A DNA stretch of 64,000 nucleotides from Prevotella sp. (GTDB taxonomy: Bacteria; Bacteroidota; Bacteroidia; Bacteroidales; Bacteroidaceae). Positions 42,000 through 49,698 of the stretch are shown here, in pieces; the stretch's first letter is position 1; each line of letters opens with the position of its first letter. The notes under the pieces are model-generated. The model saw only the letters and a list, made by a program, of their open reading frames with translations. It searched no databases and was not told where the DNA came from. The translations under genes and the position numbers were made by a program. The DNA lies in assembly GCA_016287755.1 (NCBI GenBank), contig JAEEWT010000010.1, positions 1-64,000 of the forward strand, in the 5' to 3' direction.

Positions 42000-43023
42000 A
42001 TTTGATTCCTCTATGATTTAATGCCTCCGCATATTTGGAGGCATTAATCATATGCTCCTGATAGGTGCGGGCGAAGTTATGGGTGCCGCTGAAATCCTCC
42101 TTGGCACACATATATAAATAGTTGTGGTGGACATGATCGAGTACTGCATCAATGCCTGCAACAGTGGGGATGCGGATTGGACCAGGGGGCAGACCAATAT
42201 TCTTATAGGTGTTATACGGACTGTTCACCGACAGCATGTTGTTATAAATGCGCTTCAGGGAGAAATCCTTCAGGGCGAACTTAATGGTAGGATCGGCCTG
42301 AAGAGGCATATTTACATTCAGTCGGTTGACATACATTCCCGCCACCATGGGCTTCTCTTCATCATTGGATGTTTCCTCATCGACGATGCTGGCAAGGGTG
42401 ATGACCTGTACGGGGGTGAAATGCATCTCTTCTGCCTTGTCGAGACGCTCGTCGTTCCAGAACTTCTCACTTTCTTTCTTCATGCGCTCCAGGAACTTGT
42501 CCTGAGAGATGTTCCAGTACATGTCGTAGGTGTTAGGTATGAACATGCTGATAACGGTGAGCGTGTCGTAGCCCAGTTTCCTACATTCTTCCTGATTGGT
42601 CAGGGTGCGATACAACTCCGTACTGTCAAGCATCAGCTTATTGCCCAGATAGCCAGTGAGCCGGTCGAGTGTACGTACTGACGGAATGGTGAGGTTCAGG
42701 GGAGTCTGTAATCCGTTCTTGATGCGGCGGAACACCGTGAAGGCCCCATCGCCGGGAGCTATCTCATAGCGGCCCGTGCGGATATGCTCATTATATGAGC
42801 TGTGACGAATCAACGTGGAGAAGCCCGTCATACCTGCATCGTTGGCCATGGGTTTCACCTTGGTGAACACACTGTCGATGGTGTCGTCTTCATCGATATA
42901 GAGATAACACGTCTCTTCCTTAGCCGACAGACTGGAGAAGAAGAAATAATAGACGATGCCAAGAATCACCAGCAGACAGACTCCTGTACCGATGGCGTAT
43001 TTACGTGAAGTAAAGTATTTCAT
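41998..43023 (-). CDS. mltG: Endolytic murein transglycosylase, MltG/YceG family
   Basis: A protein of 341 aa from ATG 43023. An N-terminal TM segment (about 12-30) is followed by a LysM-like region and the YceG catalytic domain, which has LASIVDEETSNDEEKPMVAG and MPLQADPTIKFAL. MltG cuts nascent glycan strands and so sets chain length. In E. coli the first Glu of the VEKET motif is the catalytic residue; here the motif reads VDEET, so that position is Asp, with Glu next to it. The promoter box TACCTTTG is at 43048-43055, divergent from the MalQ-like gene. Confidence 0.93.
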   Translation of the reverse strand: MKYFTSRKYAIGTGVCLLVILGIVYYFFFSSLSAKEETCYLYIDEDDTIDSVFTKVKPMANDAGMTGFSTLIRHSSYNEHIRTGRYEIAPGDGAFTVFRRIKNGLQTPLNLTIPSVRTLDRLTGYLGNKLMLDSTELYRTLTNQEECRKLGYDTLTVISMFIPNTYDMYWNISQDKFLERMKKESEKFWNDERLDKAEEMHFTPVQVITLASIVDEETSNDEEKPMVAGMYVNRLNVNMPLQADPTIKFALKDFSLKRIYNNMLSVNSPYNTYKNIGLPPGPIRIPTVAGIDAVLDHVHHNYLYMCAKEDFSGTHNFARTYQEHMINASKYAEALNHRGIK

Positions 43024-43047
43024 TTCCTTTTGTTTCGTTTTATGGTA

Positions 43048-43055
43048 CAAAGGTA
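43048..43055 (-). promoter_or_regulatory. -7 promoter box of mltG
   Basis: TACCTTTG on the minus strand, 24 bp upstream of ATG 43023. Confidence 0.6.
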
Positions 43056-43118
43056 CGATTTAATGAGCAAATAAACAAATATATTTGAGTTATGTTTTGT
43101 GTTATGCTCGTTTTTCCG

Positions 43119-43127
43119 TATCTTCGC
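43119..43127 (+). promoter_or_regulatory. -7-like box directly before the MalQ-like gene
   Basis: TATCTTCGC on the plus strand (one mismatch to TAnnTTTG) ends 3 nt before ATG 43131, suggesting a leaderless message. Confidence 0.4.
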
Positions 43128-43130
43128 AGC

Positions 43131-44921
43131 ATGAAACTGAAGTTCAGCATACAATACAAGACGGAATGGGGACAGTGTATATATGTGCATATCCGTTACC
43201 GTACCAATGATCTGCGTGAGCATGTCAACGATTGGGTCATGCAAACGCAGGATGGTGAATGGTGGTTTCTGGAGACGGCACTGATGGAGTCACGACAGCG
43301 CACAGTGATCTCTTTCACTTATGAGTATCAGCTAAAGGACCAGGATGGAAAGGTGTTGCGTTGCGAATGGAACCGAGTGCCCAGGACCTATCAGGCCGAT
43401 GATACGAAGAGTTTTGTGTTTCCCGATCAGTGGCGGGATGTTCCACTACATGCTTATCTGTACAGTAAGGCAAGGAATGTGGGGCGGACAGAACCTGTGG
43501 AAAGGAATGGCCAGCACCCATCGTTGCCGCTGTTCCGCAAGACCGTGATATTCCGCGTGCTGGCTCCACAGCTTACCAAGGGCGAGCGGGTGGCTTTGGT
43601 GGGCAGTCATCCTGCCATCGGCAGTTGGAATCCCACTCGTTATCTGCGCATGGTGTATCAGGGTGACTTTGAATGGCGACTCAGTGTAAACATGGATGGT
43701 ATGCAGCTGCCGCTGGAATACAAGTATGTGGTGATCGACGAGAAGACCAACCAACTGCTGACCTGGGAGGAAGGTGCGAACAGGATAACGCAGCATGGGG
43801 AGGTGAACGATGGTGAGGTGATTGTACTCGACGGTGGTTCCCTGCATCTCAAGGAGAAACCATGGAAGGTGACGGGCGTGGCCGTACCTGTCTTCGCCCT
43901 GCGTTCAAAGCACTCTTATGGCGTAGGTGACTTCGGTGATCTGCAGCGGATGGTTGACTGGGTGGCAATGACGGGCATGCAGATGATAGAGTTGATGCCA
44001 GTGAACGATACAACAGGTACTTCATCATGGAATGAGAGTCATCCGTATCATATCATCTCCTGCTCGGCCTTGCATCCACATTATCTCGACCTAGAACAGC
44101 TGGGGGAACTGACGGATAAAGAGAAGATGAAAAGCTATCTGCGACAACGAAGGGAGCTGAACTCGATGACCAGCATTGATTACTCTACAATCGAGCGGGT
44201 GAAGAATGCTTATGTGGATGACATCTTCGCGGAGATAGGCGAGGAGACGCTATCGTCTGACAGCTACCTGGTGTTTCACGAAGCAAACAAGTCGTGGCTG
44301 CTTCCGTATGCGGCATTCTGTCAGGAAGCCTCACCTTATTATAATGATATAAGGAAGGTGTGCTTTGTACAATACCATCTCTACCGTCAGCTGAAAAGGG
44401 CGGTCGACTATGCCCATAGCAAGGGTGTGGCACTGAAAGGCGACCTGCCCTTTGGCGTCTCTCGCGACAGCGTGGAGATGAGAATGAACCCGCAACTGGC
44501 GCAACCTACCTACCGTTGGGATGAGGAACATGGAATCTACGAATGGTGGCGACAGTACCTGCAATGGATGGAGCAGTTCTTTGATGCGGTACAGATCAAC
44601 CATATCATCGATTTCTTCCGTTCGTGGGTTATCGTAGAGGATAAGGTGGTTACCAGTAAGCTCTCTGATATCTTAAGTAACACGAACATGCTGTTGTGCG
44701 TGGAGGATGAGGGAATGCAGCCCGCAGCTGTGTATAAAGTGCTTGACGATCTGCGCATTCCCCGTCAGGAGAACAGTCCGTTTACAATCAGTATCAAGCG
44801 CTTGCACGACTGGCTTGCCATGGACCGTGCGTTACCTGAACAGGTGACGATAGAGGAACTGATGAAAGCAAAACGTCTGAACACAAAGATAAAAACCTTG
44901 ATAAACCGAAGCAAACGATGA
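43131..44921 (+). CDS. Degenerate MalQ-like (4-alpha-glucanotransferase) protein, probable pseudoenzyme
   Basis: A protein of 596 aa from ATG 43131. Two starch-binding (CBM20-like) domains (about 1-110 and 135-240) and a GH77 barrel start as in Bacteroidetes MalQ, which is ~890 aa. The barrel keeps AVPVFALRSKHSYGVGDFGDL, the SWNESHPYHIIS block, and E525 in CVEDEG. It has lost the catalytic nucleophile (RIDH is here QINH, Q488/N490), the SAGAPPDxFSxxGQNW loop after FGVSRDSVE, a large segment after FFRSW, and the STHD block with the third acid. The frame is intact and the ends are normal. It may bind glucans without cleaving them. It overlaps the HAD phosphatase gene by 4 bp. Confidence 0.85.
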   Translation: MKLKFSIQYKTEWGQCIYVHIRYRTNDLREHVNDWVMQTQDGEWWFLETALMESRQRTVISFTYEYQLKDQDGKVLRCEWNRVPRTYQADDTKSFVFPDQWRDVPLHAYLYSKARNVGRTEPVERNGQHPSLPLFRKTVIFRVLAPQLTKGERVALVGSHPAIGSWNPTRYLRMVYQGDFEWRLSVNMDGMQLPLEYKYVVIDEKTNQLLTWEEGANRITQHGEVNDGEVIVLDGGSLHLKEKPWKVTGVAVPVFALRSKHSYGVGDFGDLQRMVDWVAMTGMQMIELMPVNDTTGTSSWNESHPYHIISCSALHPHYLDLEQLGELTDKEKMKSYLRQRRELNSMTSIDYSTIERVKNAYVDDIFAEIGEETLSSDSYLVFHEANKSWLLPYAAFCQEASPYYNDIRKVCFVQYHLYRQLKRAVDYAHSKGVALKGDLPFGVSRDSVEMRMNPQLAQPTYRWDEEHGIYEWWRQYLQWMEQFFDAVQINHIIDFFRSWVIVEDKVVTSKLSDILSNTNMLLCVEDEGMQPAAVYKVLDDLRIPRQENSPFTISIKRLHDWLAMDRALPEQVTIEELMKAKRLNTKIKTLINRSKR

Positions 44922-45559
44922 GTTACGACGTATATGTATTCGACCTGGACGGTACGTTGTTGGATACCTTGAGGGATCTGACTGCAAGCGTGAACCATGC
45001 TCTTCGCTGGGCGGAGATGCCGGAAAGAACGATTGAGGAGGTAAGATGGTTCGTGGGAAACGGCGTGAAGAAGCTCATGAAACGGGCTGTTCCTGAAGGT
45101 ACCGATAATCCGCGGTTTACTGAAGTGTATCAGGAGTTTCGCAATCATTATCTTCATCATGGTCTGGATACAACAGAACCATATCCAGGAATCATGGAGA
45201 TGCTTCGTGCCCTGAAGGATGAAGGAAAGCAAATAGCGGTGGTCAGCAACAAGTTCTATAAGGCCACCGAGGAACTGTGCAGTCATTTCTTTGCCGGTCT
45301 GGTTGACGTGGCTATCGGAGAGCGGGAGGATATTCGAAAGAAACCGGCACCCGATACGGTGGAGGAGGCGTTACGCAGACTAAAGGCTGATTGCAGCCAT
45401 GCCGTATATGTGGGTGACAGTGATGTAGATATACAGACTGCCATGAATAGCGGTCTGCCTTGTATCAGCGTGCTGTGGGGATTCCGTGATAAGGATTTTC
45501 TGCTGGCGCATGGAGCTACGACATTTGTCGCTTCACCGCACGAACTGCTTGATATCTGA
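44918..45559 (+). CDS. gph: HAD-family phosphatase, Gph-like
   Basis: A protein of 213 aa. Motif I is FDLDGTLLDT (D nucleophile near residue 9), the cap domain follows, motif II/III lies in VVSNKFYK and KPAPDTVEEAL, and motif IV is YVGDSDVDIQTA. This is the phosphoglycolate/pyrophosphatase-type HAD layout. It could be phosphoglycolate phosphatase, but close homologues act on other small phosphates. Its ATG overlaps the TGA of the MalQ-like gene, so the two are co-translated. It is immediately followed by the convergent ribE stop. Confidence 0.85.
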   Translation: MSYDVYVFDLDGTLLDTLRDLTASVNHALRWAEMPERTIEEVRWFVGNGVKKLMKRAVPEGTDNPRFTEVYQEFRNHYLHHGLDTTEPYPGIMEMLRALKDEGKQIAVVSNKFYKATEELCSHFFAGLVDVAIGEREDIRKKPAPDTVEEALRRLKADCSHAVYVGDSDVDIQTAMNSGLPCISVLWGFRDKDFLLAHGATTFVASPHELLDI

Positions 45560-46162
45560 TTATACCAGCGATTGCAGTCGGGCAATGTACTTACCAAGAA
45601 TGTCAAACTCCAGGTTTACCTTTGTGCCGACACGGATATCGCAGAAGTTGGTGTGCTCAAAGGTGTAGGGGATGATGGCCACCTGAAAGGTGTCTTCGGT
45701 GGGGTTGCAGACGGTAAGCGAAACGCCATTGACCGTGACACTACCTTTGTCAACCGTGAAATATCCGCGTTTGGCCATCTCCTTATCGTAGGTATACTTG
45801 AACGTGAAGTAGGTACTACCCTCGGCGTCTTCAACATGTATGCACTCGGCCGTCATATCCACATGACCTTGAACGATATGCCCGTCAAGTCGGCCGTTCA
45901 TGAGCATCGACCGTTCCACATTGACTTTATCACCGATTTGAAGGAGTCCAAGGTTTGAACGCTCCAGCGTTTCCTTCATGGCAGTCACTGTATAGGTGTT
46001 GTCTTCAATCTTCACGACGGTTAGACAGACACCGTTATGCGCCACACTCTGATCGATGCCCAGTTCATCAACAAACGAACAGGTCAGTGTAAAGTCAATA
46101 TTCTCTTGGTCATGCCTGATGGCTACAACCGTTGCAAATTCTTCTATGATACCGGAAAACAT
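45560..46162 (-). CDS. ribE: Riboflavin synthase, alpha subunit
   Basis: A protein of 200 aa with two similar lumazine-binding repeats: MFSGIIEEFA... near the N-terminus (with VAHNGVCLTVVKI) and the second with KGSVTVNGVSLTVCN. It dismutates two 6,7-dimethyl-8-ribityllumazine to riboflavin. It is preceded, on the same strand, by a structured RNA candidate (46184-46378). No promoter box is seen between that RNA and the ATG, so ribE expression probably depends on it. The stop abuts the HAD gene stop with no gap. Confidence 0.96.
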   Translation of the reverse strand: MFSGIIEEFATVVAIRHDQENIDFTLTCSFVDELGIDQSVAHNGVCLTVVKIEDNTYTVTAMKETLERSNLGLLQIGDKVNVERSMLMNGRLDGHIVQGHVDMTAECIHVEDAEGSTYFTFKYTYDKEMAKRGYFTVDKGSVTVNGVSLTVCNPTEDTFQVAIIPYTFEHTNFCDIRVGTKVNLEFDILGKYIARLQSLV

Positions 46163-46183
46163 AACTGTTAATGATAAGGTGAG

Positions 46184-46378
46184 AAAAAAAGGAAGCCGTA
46201 TCGATGATGTGATGAAACTCCGAGTAGAAATGATTTGAGTGCTCTCCGCCTTTGTAATCCACCGGCTTTACAGCTTAGTCGCTTTCGCGATTTATATGGC
46301 CCGCCATTAGCAAGAGAAACCTTCTCGGTTTTCGATGTTATTTGATGAGTATCCCGATCGAACCGATACGGCCCTTTT
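46184..46378 (-). ncRNA. Putative structured RNA / leader upstream of ribE (~195 nt)
   Basis: On the minus strand, TATCTTTGC (46385-46393) should start transcription near 46378. GCCGTATCG at the 5' end (46364-46372) pairs perfectly over 9 bp with CGATACGGC at 46195-46203, which is followed by TTCC and a run of seven T (46184-46190). Inside are TCGC-GAAA-GCGA, a GNRA-tetraloop hairpin (46279-46290), and ATGG-CGGG-CCAT. The conserved FMN-riboswitch core could not be found. It may be a cis-acting leader with terminator, or a small RNA. The 369-bp gap 46163-46531 holds nothing else but the ykvA-like promoter. Confidence 0.55.
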
Positions 46379-46384
46379 TCTATT

Positions 46385-46393
46385 GCAAAGATA
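46385..46393 (-). promoter_or_regulatory. -7 promoter box of the ribE leader RNA
   Basis: TATCTTTGC on the minus strand, about 7-10 nt before the closing stem of the RNA. Confidence 0.6.
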
Positions 46394-46487
46394 GGAAAAA
46401 TAACCATAAGTTCCAAACTTTTTTGATGAAATTCGCATGTTTTTCTTGATATTTGCCAAATCATTTGCAAGGTTTTAATCTTTTTAT

Positions 46488-46495
46488 TACTTTTG
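46488..46495 (+). promoter_or_regulatory. -7 promoter box of the YkvA-like gene
   Basis: TACTTTTG on the plus strand, 36 bp before ATG 46532. Confidence 0.6.
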
Positions 46496-46531
46496 TCGTC
46501 TCAAAAGTATGAACCATCAAAACCGATAGAT

Positions 46532-46924
46532 ATGGAGTTACCTGATTTCATGCAGTATTCGAACAGATTCTCGAAGACGGCGTTTGTAGAGAAGATATCG
46601 AGAATAGCTAAAAGGGCGGGCGCAAAGCTGGTATATGCTGCGCTAATACTGTACTATACCCTTCAGAGCGATTCGGTATCGGTAAAGGATAAAGCCATAA
46701 TCATCGGTGCACTGGGCTACCTGATCAGTCCGCTTGACGTGGTGCCCGATGCCATTCCTATTGTTGGTCTTGGCGACGACCTCGGCGTTCTGGTCTATGT
46801 TTTACAGAAGGTGTGGGGTAACGTCAGCGATGATGTCAAGATGAAAGCCCGTGAACGTCTGAGCAAATGGTTCGACGACGACGAGATCGAAGAGATCGAC
46901 GGACTGTTTGAAAGTGATAAGTAA
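46532..46924 (+). CDS. DUF1232 (YkvA-like) membrane-associated protein
   Basis: A protein of 130 aa from ATG 46532. An N-terminal polar region is followed by the DUF1232 core, KAIIIGALGYLISPLDVVPDAIP (the LGYLxSPxDxxPDxxPxxG signature), and GLGDDLGVLVYVLQKV. The family is found in many bacteria with unknown function; YkvA of Bacillus is the name-giver. The C-terminus is acidic. It is monocistronic; the stop lies 12 bp from the convergent feoB stop. Confidence 0.85.
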   Translation: MELPDFMQYSNRFSKTAFVEKISRIAKRAGAKLVYAALILYYTLQSDSVSVKDKAIIIGALGYLISPLDVVPDAIPIVGLGDDLGVLVYVLQKVWGNVSDDVKMKARERLSKWFDDDEIEEIDGLFESDK

Positions 46925-46935
46925 TCACTTCTCAC

Positions 46936-49335
46936 TTAAAAGAAGCTTCCCACTTGATAGACTACAGCAGATACTACCCATGCCAATGCGGTGGTGTAGC
47001 AAGCTGCAAACAGGGCCCACTTCCATGAGCCTGTCTCTCCCTTGATGGCCGCAATGGTGGCGATACAAGGGAAATAGATCAGGACGAACAGCAGGTAGGC
47101 AAAGGCTATCAACGGGGTTATCCCGTCGGCTTCCATCTTCTGACGGAGGTTCGCATAACGTTCACTCTTGTTATCGACATTCTCATCAGCTACTTCTTCA
47201 TCGTCGGCATAGAGCACACCCATCGTTGAGGCAACGATCTCCTTGGCGCCAACACCGGCAATCAGACTCACGTCGAGTTTCCAGTCGAAACCTTGAGGAC
47301 GGAAGATAGGTTCAATGGTTTTACCAATCCTTCCGATATAGCTCTGCTCCTGTTGCTGCTGTTGTGGCAACTCTTCGTGATGGGGGAAGTAACCTAATGC
47401 CCATACGATGATGCTGGCCACGAGGATGATGCCTCCCATCTTCTTCAGATATTGCTTTCCTTTCTCCCAAGTATGACGGGTAATGGCTTTCACCGTGGGG
47501 AAACGATAGGGTGGGAGCTCCATCACAAACGGGGTGTCTTCACCTTTCACCACCCAACGACTGAATACACGACTCATAATAACGGCCAGTAGGATACCGA
47601 TGGCATAGAGCGCAATCATGATAGCACTCTGGTATTTCACCGCAAAGAAGGTGCCGACAATCATGATATAGATGGGTAATCGGGCGGAACAGCTCATCAG
47701 CGGAAGAACGAGCATGGTGATGAGTCGGCTGCGCCTGCTCTCAATGGTCCTTGTGGCCATCACCGCAGGGACATTACAGCCGAAGCCCATGATCAGAGGG
47801 ATGAACGACTTTCCGTGAATGCCCATCTTATGCATAATCTTATCCATGATGAAGGCGGCACGCGCCATATAACCGGAGTCTTCCATGAAGGAGATGAAGG
47901 TATAGAGGATCAGGATCTGCGGCAGGAAGATGATGACGGCACCGACACCTGCTATGGCACCATCCACGATCATGGCTTTCACCGGACCGTCGGGCAAGAC
48001 GTTGTTCAGCCAGTCGGACAACATGCCTACACCAGCGTCAATCCAGTCCATAGGGTACTGACCGATGGTGAAGGTCACCTCGAACATCAGATAGAGGAAA
48101 AGGAAGAACAACGGGAATCCCAACCATTTGTGGGTAATGATTGCATCAAGGGCGTGGGTCATCTCATAAGTGTCCTTTTTATGTCCTTCCTGATAACCCA
48201 CCTCTTCCAAGGCACCATGGATGAAGCCATACTTCGCATTCATAATGGCTGTCTCACTATCTTCCTTTGTCTCTTCCTTGATGATGGCTGCTGCCTTATC
48301 GCGGGTCTTCAAGATCTGCTCCTTCTGGGGCATGTCGGCAATGATGCGCTCAATGTCCTTGTCCATCTCCAATAGCTTAATGGCAAGATAACGGGTGGAG
48401 AAGCGCAGACGGATATCGTGGTCGCTCTTCAAATATTTCTGGATGGCTTCTATACCTTGTTCTATATAGGTACCGTGATTGATATGCAAGTGACGAATCT
48501 TGTGCTGACGGAACTTGCCTTCATACACTTGGATGATGGTCTGGAACAACTGGTCCACACCTCGACCGCTCTTGAACACGGTAGGCACCATGGGGAATCC
48601 CAACAACTCTCCCAACTGGTTGGGATCCAACTGGTCGCCTCGGTCTTCCATCTCATCAAACATATTTAATGCCCCGACAATGCGCAGGTTCATGTCGATG
48701 AGCTGCGTAGTAAGATACAGGTTGCGCTCCAGGTTACTGGAGTCGATGACGTTGATGATGATATCGGGGGTCTTCTCTACAATCTGTTTACGGACATATA
48801 ACTCCTCCGGACTGTAAGCGCTCAGGGAGTAGGTGCCGGGGAGGTCGACGATATTGAAACGATAGCCCTTATACTCGGCAACACCTTCCTTTGCATCTAC
48901 CGTCACACCACTGTAGTTTCCCACTCGTTCGTGGGCACCAGAGGCAAAGTTGAACAGGGAGGTCTTTCCACAGTTGGGATTACCTACCAAGGCGATGTTG
49001 ATGGTACGACGACGTTTCAGGGCAGCCGAATGTAACTGCTTCTCCATCTGCTTCTCCTCGTATTCCACCTGCAGACTCTCTTCTTTTCCTTCCTGTTCCT
49101 TCAGGAATTCCTTCTCAGAGACGACCTCTATCTGACGGGCCTCGCTATGACGTAATGATAGCTCGTAACCCATGATCTTGTATTTCACGGGGTCTTGCAA
49201 CGGTGCGTTCTGTAAGACTTCCACCATCTTTCCTTTGATGAATCCCATCTCGATGATACGCTTACGGAAACCACCATGTCCGGATACTTTTACAATGACA
49301 CCTTTTTCACCGGTGTTTAGTTCAGATAACTTCAT
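46936..49335 (-). CDS. feoB: Ferrous iron transporter FeoB with fused FeoA domain
   Basis: A protein of 799 aa from ATG 49335. Residues about 1-75 are a FeoA domain (MKLSELNTGEKGVIVKV). After a charged linker comes the FeoB G-domain: GNPNCGKTSLFN (G1), DLPGTYSLS (G3) and NMFDEM (G4). The C-terminal half carries the Fe(II) channel with FIPLIMGFGCNVPAVMATRTIE and about 8-10 TM segments. It takes up ferrous iron under anaerobic conditions. FeoA-FeoB fusions are common in Bacteroidetes. It has its own promoter box. Confidence 0.97.
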   Translation of the reverse strand: MKLSELNTGEKGVIVKVSGHGGFRKRIIEMGFIKGKMVEVLQNAPLQDPVKYKIMGYELSLRHSEARQIEVVSEKEFLKEQEGKEESLQVEYEEKQMEKQLHSAALKRRRTINIALVGNPNCGKTSLFNFASGAHERVGNYSGVTVDAKEGVAEYKGYRFNIVDLPGTYSLSAYSPEELYVRKQIVEKTPDIIINVIDSSNLERNLYLTTQLIDMNLRIVGALNMFDEMEDRGDQLDPNQLGELLGFPMVPTVFKSGRGVDQLFQTIIQVYEGKFRQHKIRHLHINHGTYIEQGIEAIQKYLKSDHDIRLRFSTRYLAIKLLEMDKDIERIIADMPQKEQILKTRDKAAAIIKEETKEDSETAIMNAKYGFIHGALEEVGYQEGHKKDTYEMTHALDAIITHKWLGFPLFFLFLYLMFEVTFTIGQYPMDWIDAGVGMLSDWLNNVLPDGPVKAMIVDGAIAGVGAVIIFLPQILILYTFISFMEDSGYMARAAFIMDKIMHKMGIHGKSFIPLIMGFGCNVPAVMATRTIESRRSRLITMLVLPLMSCSARLPIYIMIVGTFFAVKYQSAIMIALYAIGILLAVIMSRVFSRWVVKGEDTPFVMELPPYRFPTVKAITRHTWEKGKQYLKKMGGIILVASIIVWALGYFPHHEELPQQQQQEQSYIGRIGKTIEPIFRPQGFDWKLDVSLIAGVGAKEIVASTMGVLYADDEEVADENVDNKSERYANLRQKMEADGITPLIAFAYLLFVLIYFPCIATIAAIKGETGSWKWALFAACYTTALAWVVSAVVYQVGSFF

Positions 49336-49353
49336 CGCCTGTTCTATTTTTCT

Positions 49354-49362
49354 GCAAAGGTA
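49354..49362 (-). promoter_or_regulatory. -7 promoter box of feoAB
   Basis: TACCTTTGC on the minus strand, 19 bp upstream of ATG 49335. Confidence 0.6.
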
Positions 49363-49471
49363 CACATTTTTTTGATGCAACTGGGTTGCAGAACAATAAA
49401 AGGAAGAGAAAATACCTAGAAATGATGATAAAAGACCATGGTTCTTTCTCTAATCGTTATTTTTAGGTACG

Positions 49472-49498
49472 AAAAAAGGCAACCTAAATGGTTGCCTT
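49472..49498 (-). terminator. Terminator of tRNA-Lys
   Basis: A 9-bp stem AAGGCAACC/GGTTGCCTT with a 5-nt loop and a run of T on the minus strand, directly after the tRNA 3' end. Confidence 0.85.
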
Positions 49499-49500
49499 CG

Positions 49501-49573
49501 TACGCCTGCAGGGGGTCGAACCCTGGACACCCTGATTAAGAGTCAGGTGCTCTACCAACTGAGCTACAAGCGC
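49501..49573 (-). tRNA. tRNA-Lys (anticodon CUU)
   Basis: 73 nt on the minus strand. The anticodon loop is CTCTTAA with anticodon CTT. The D arm has GCTCAGTTGGTAGAGC and the T arm has CAGGG-TTCGACC-CCCTG. The acceptor stem GCGCTTG pairs with CAGGCGT (two G-U pairs), discriminator A, no encoded CCA. It is framed by its own promoter box and terminator, in the 363-bp gap between feoB and the DUF5687 gene. Confidence 0.95.
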
Positions 49574-49614
49574 ATCTTTGTCGGTGCAATGGGGATGCTT
49601 CCCGAATTGCGTGT

Positions 49615-49623
49615 GCAAAGGTA
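49615..49623 (-). promoter_or_regulatory. -7 promoter box of tRNA-Lys
   Basis: TACCTTTGC on the minus strand, 41 bp upstream of the tRNA 5' end. Confidence 0.6.
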
Positions 49624-49698
49624 CTGCCTTTTTCTGAAACCACCAAATATTTTCTGAACTTTTTTCAAAAAAGTCTATTTATCTCTATCTTTCATCTC

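Noticed and set aside
43131..44921. Frameshifted malQ pseudogene
   Set aside because: The frame is continuous from a normal start to a stop that overlaps the next gene; the losses are in-frame deletions and substitutions, not frame damage.
46184..46378. FMN riboswitch before ribE
   Set aside because: The conserved AGGGGCAGGG and related FMN-core blocks could not be found on either strand, so only a generic structured RNA is claimed.
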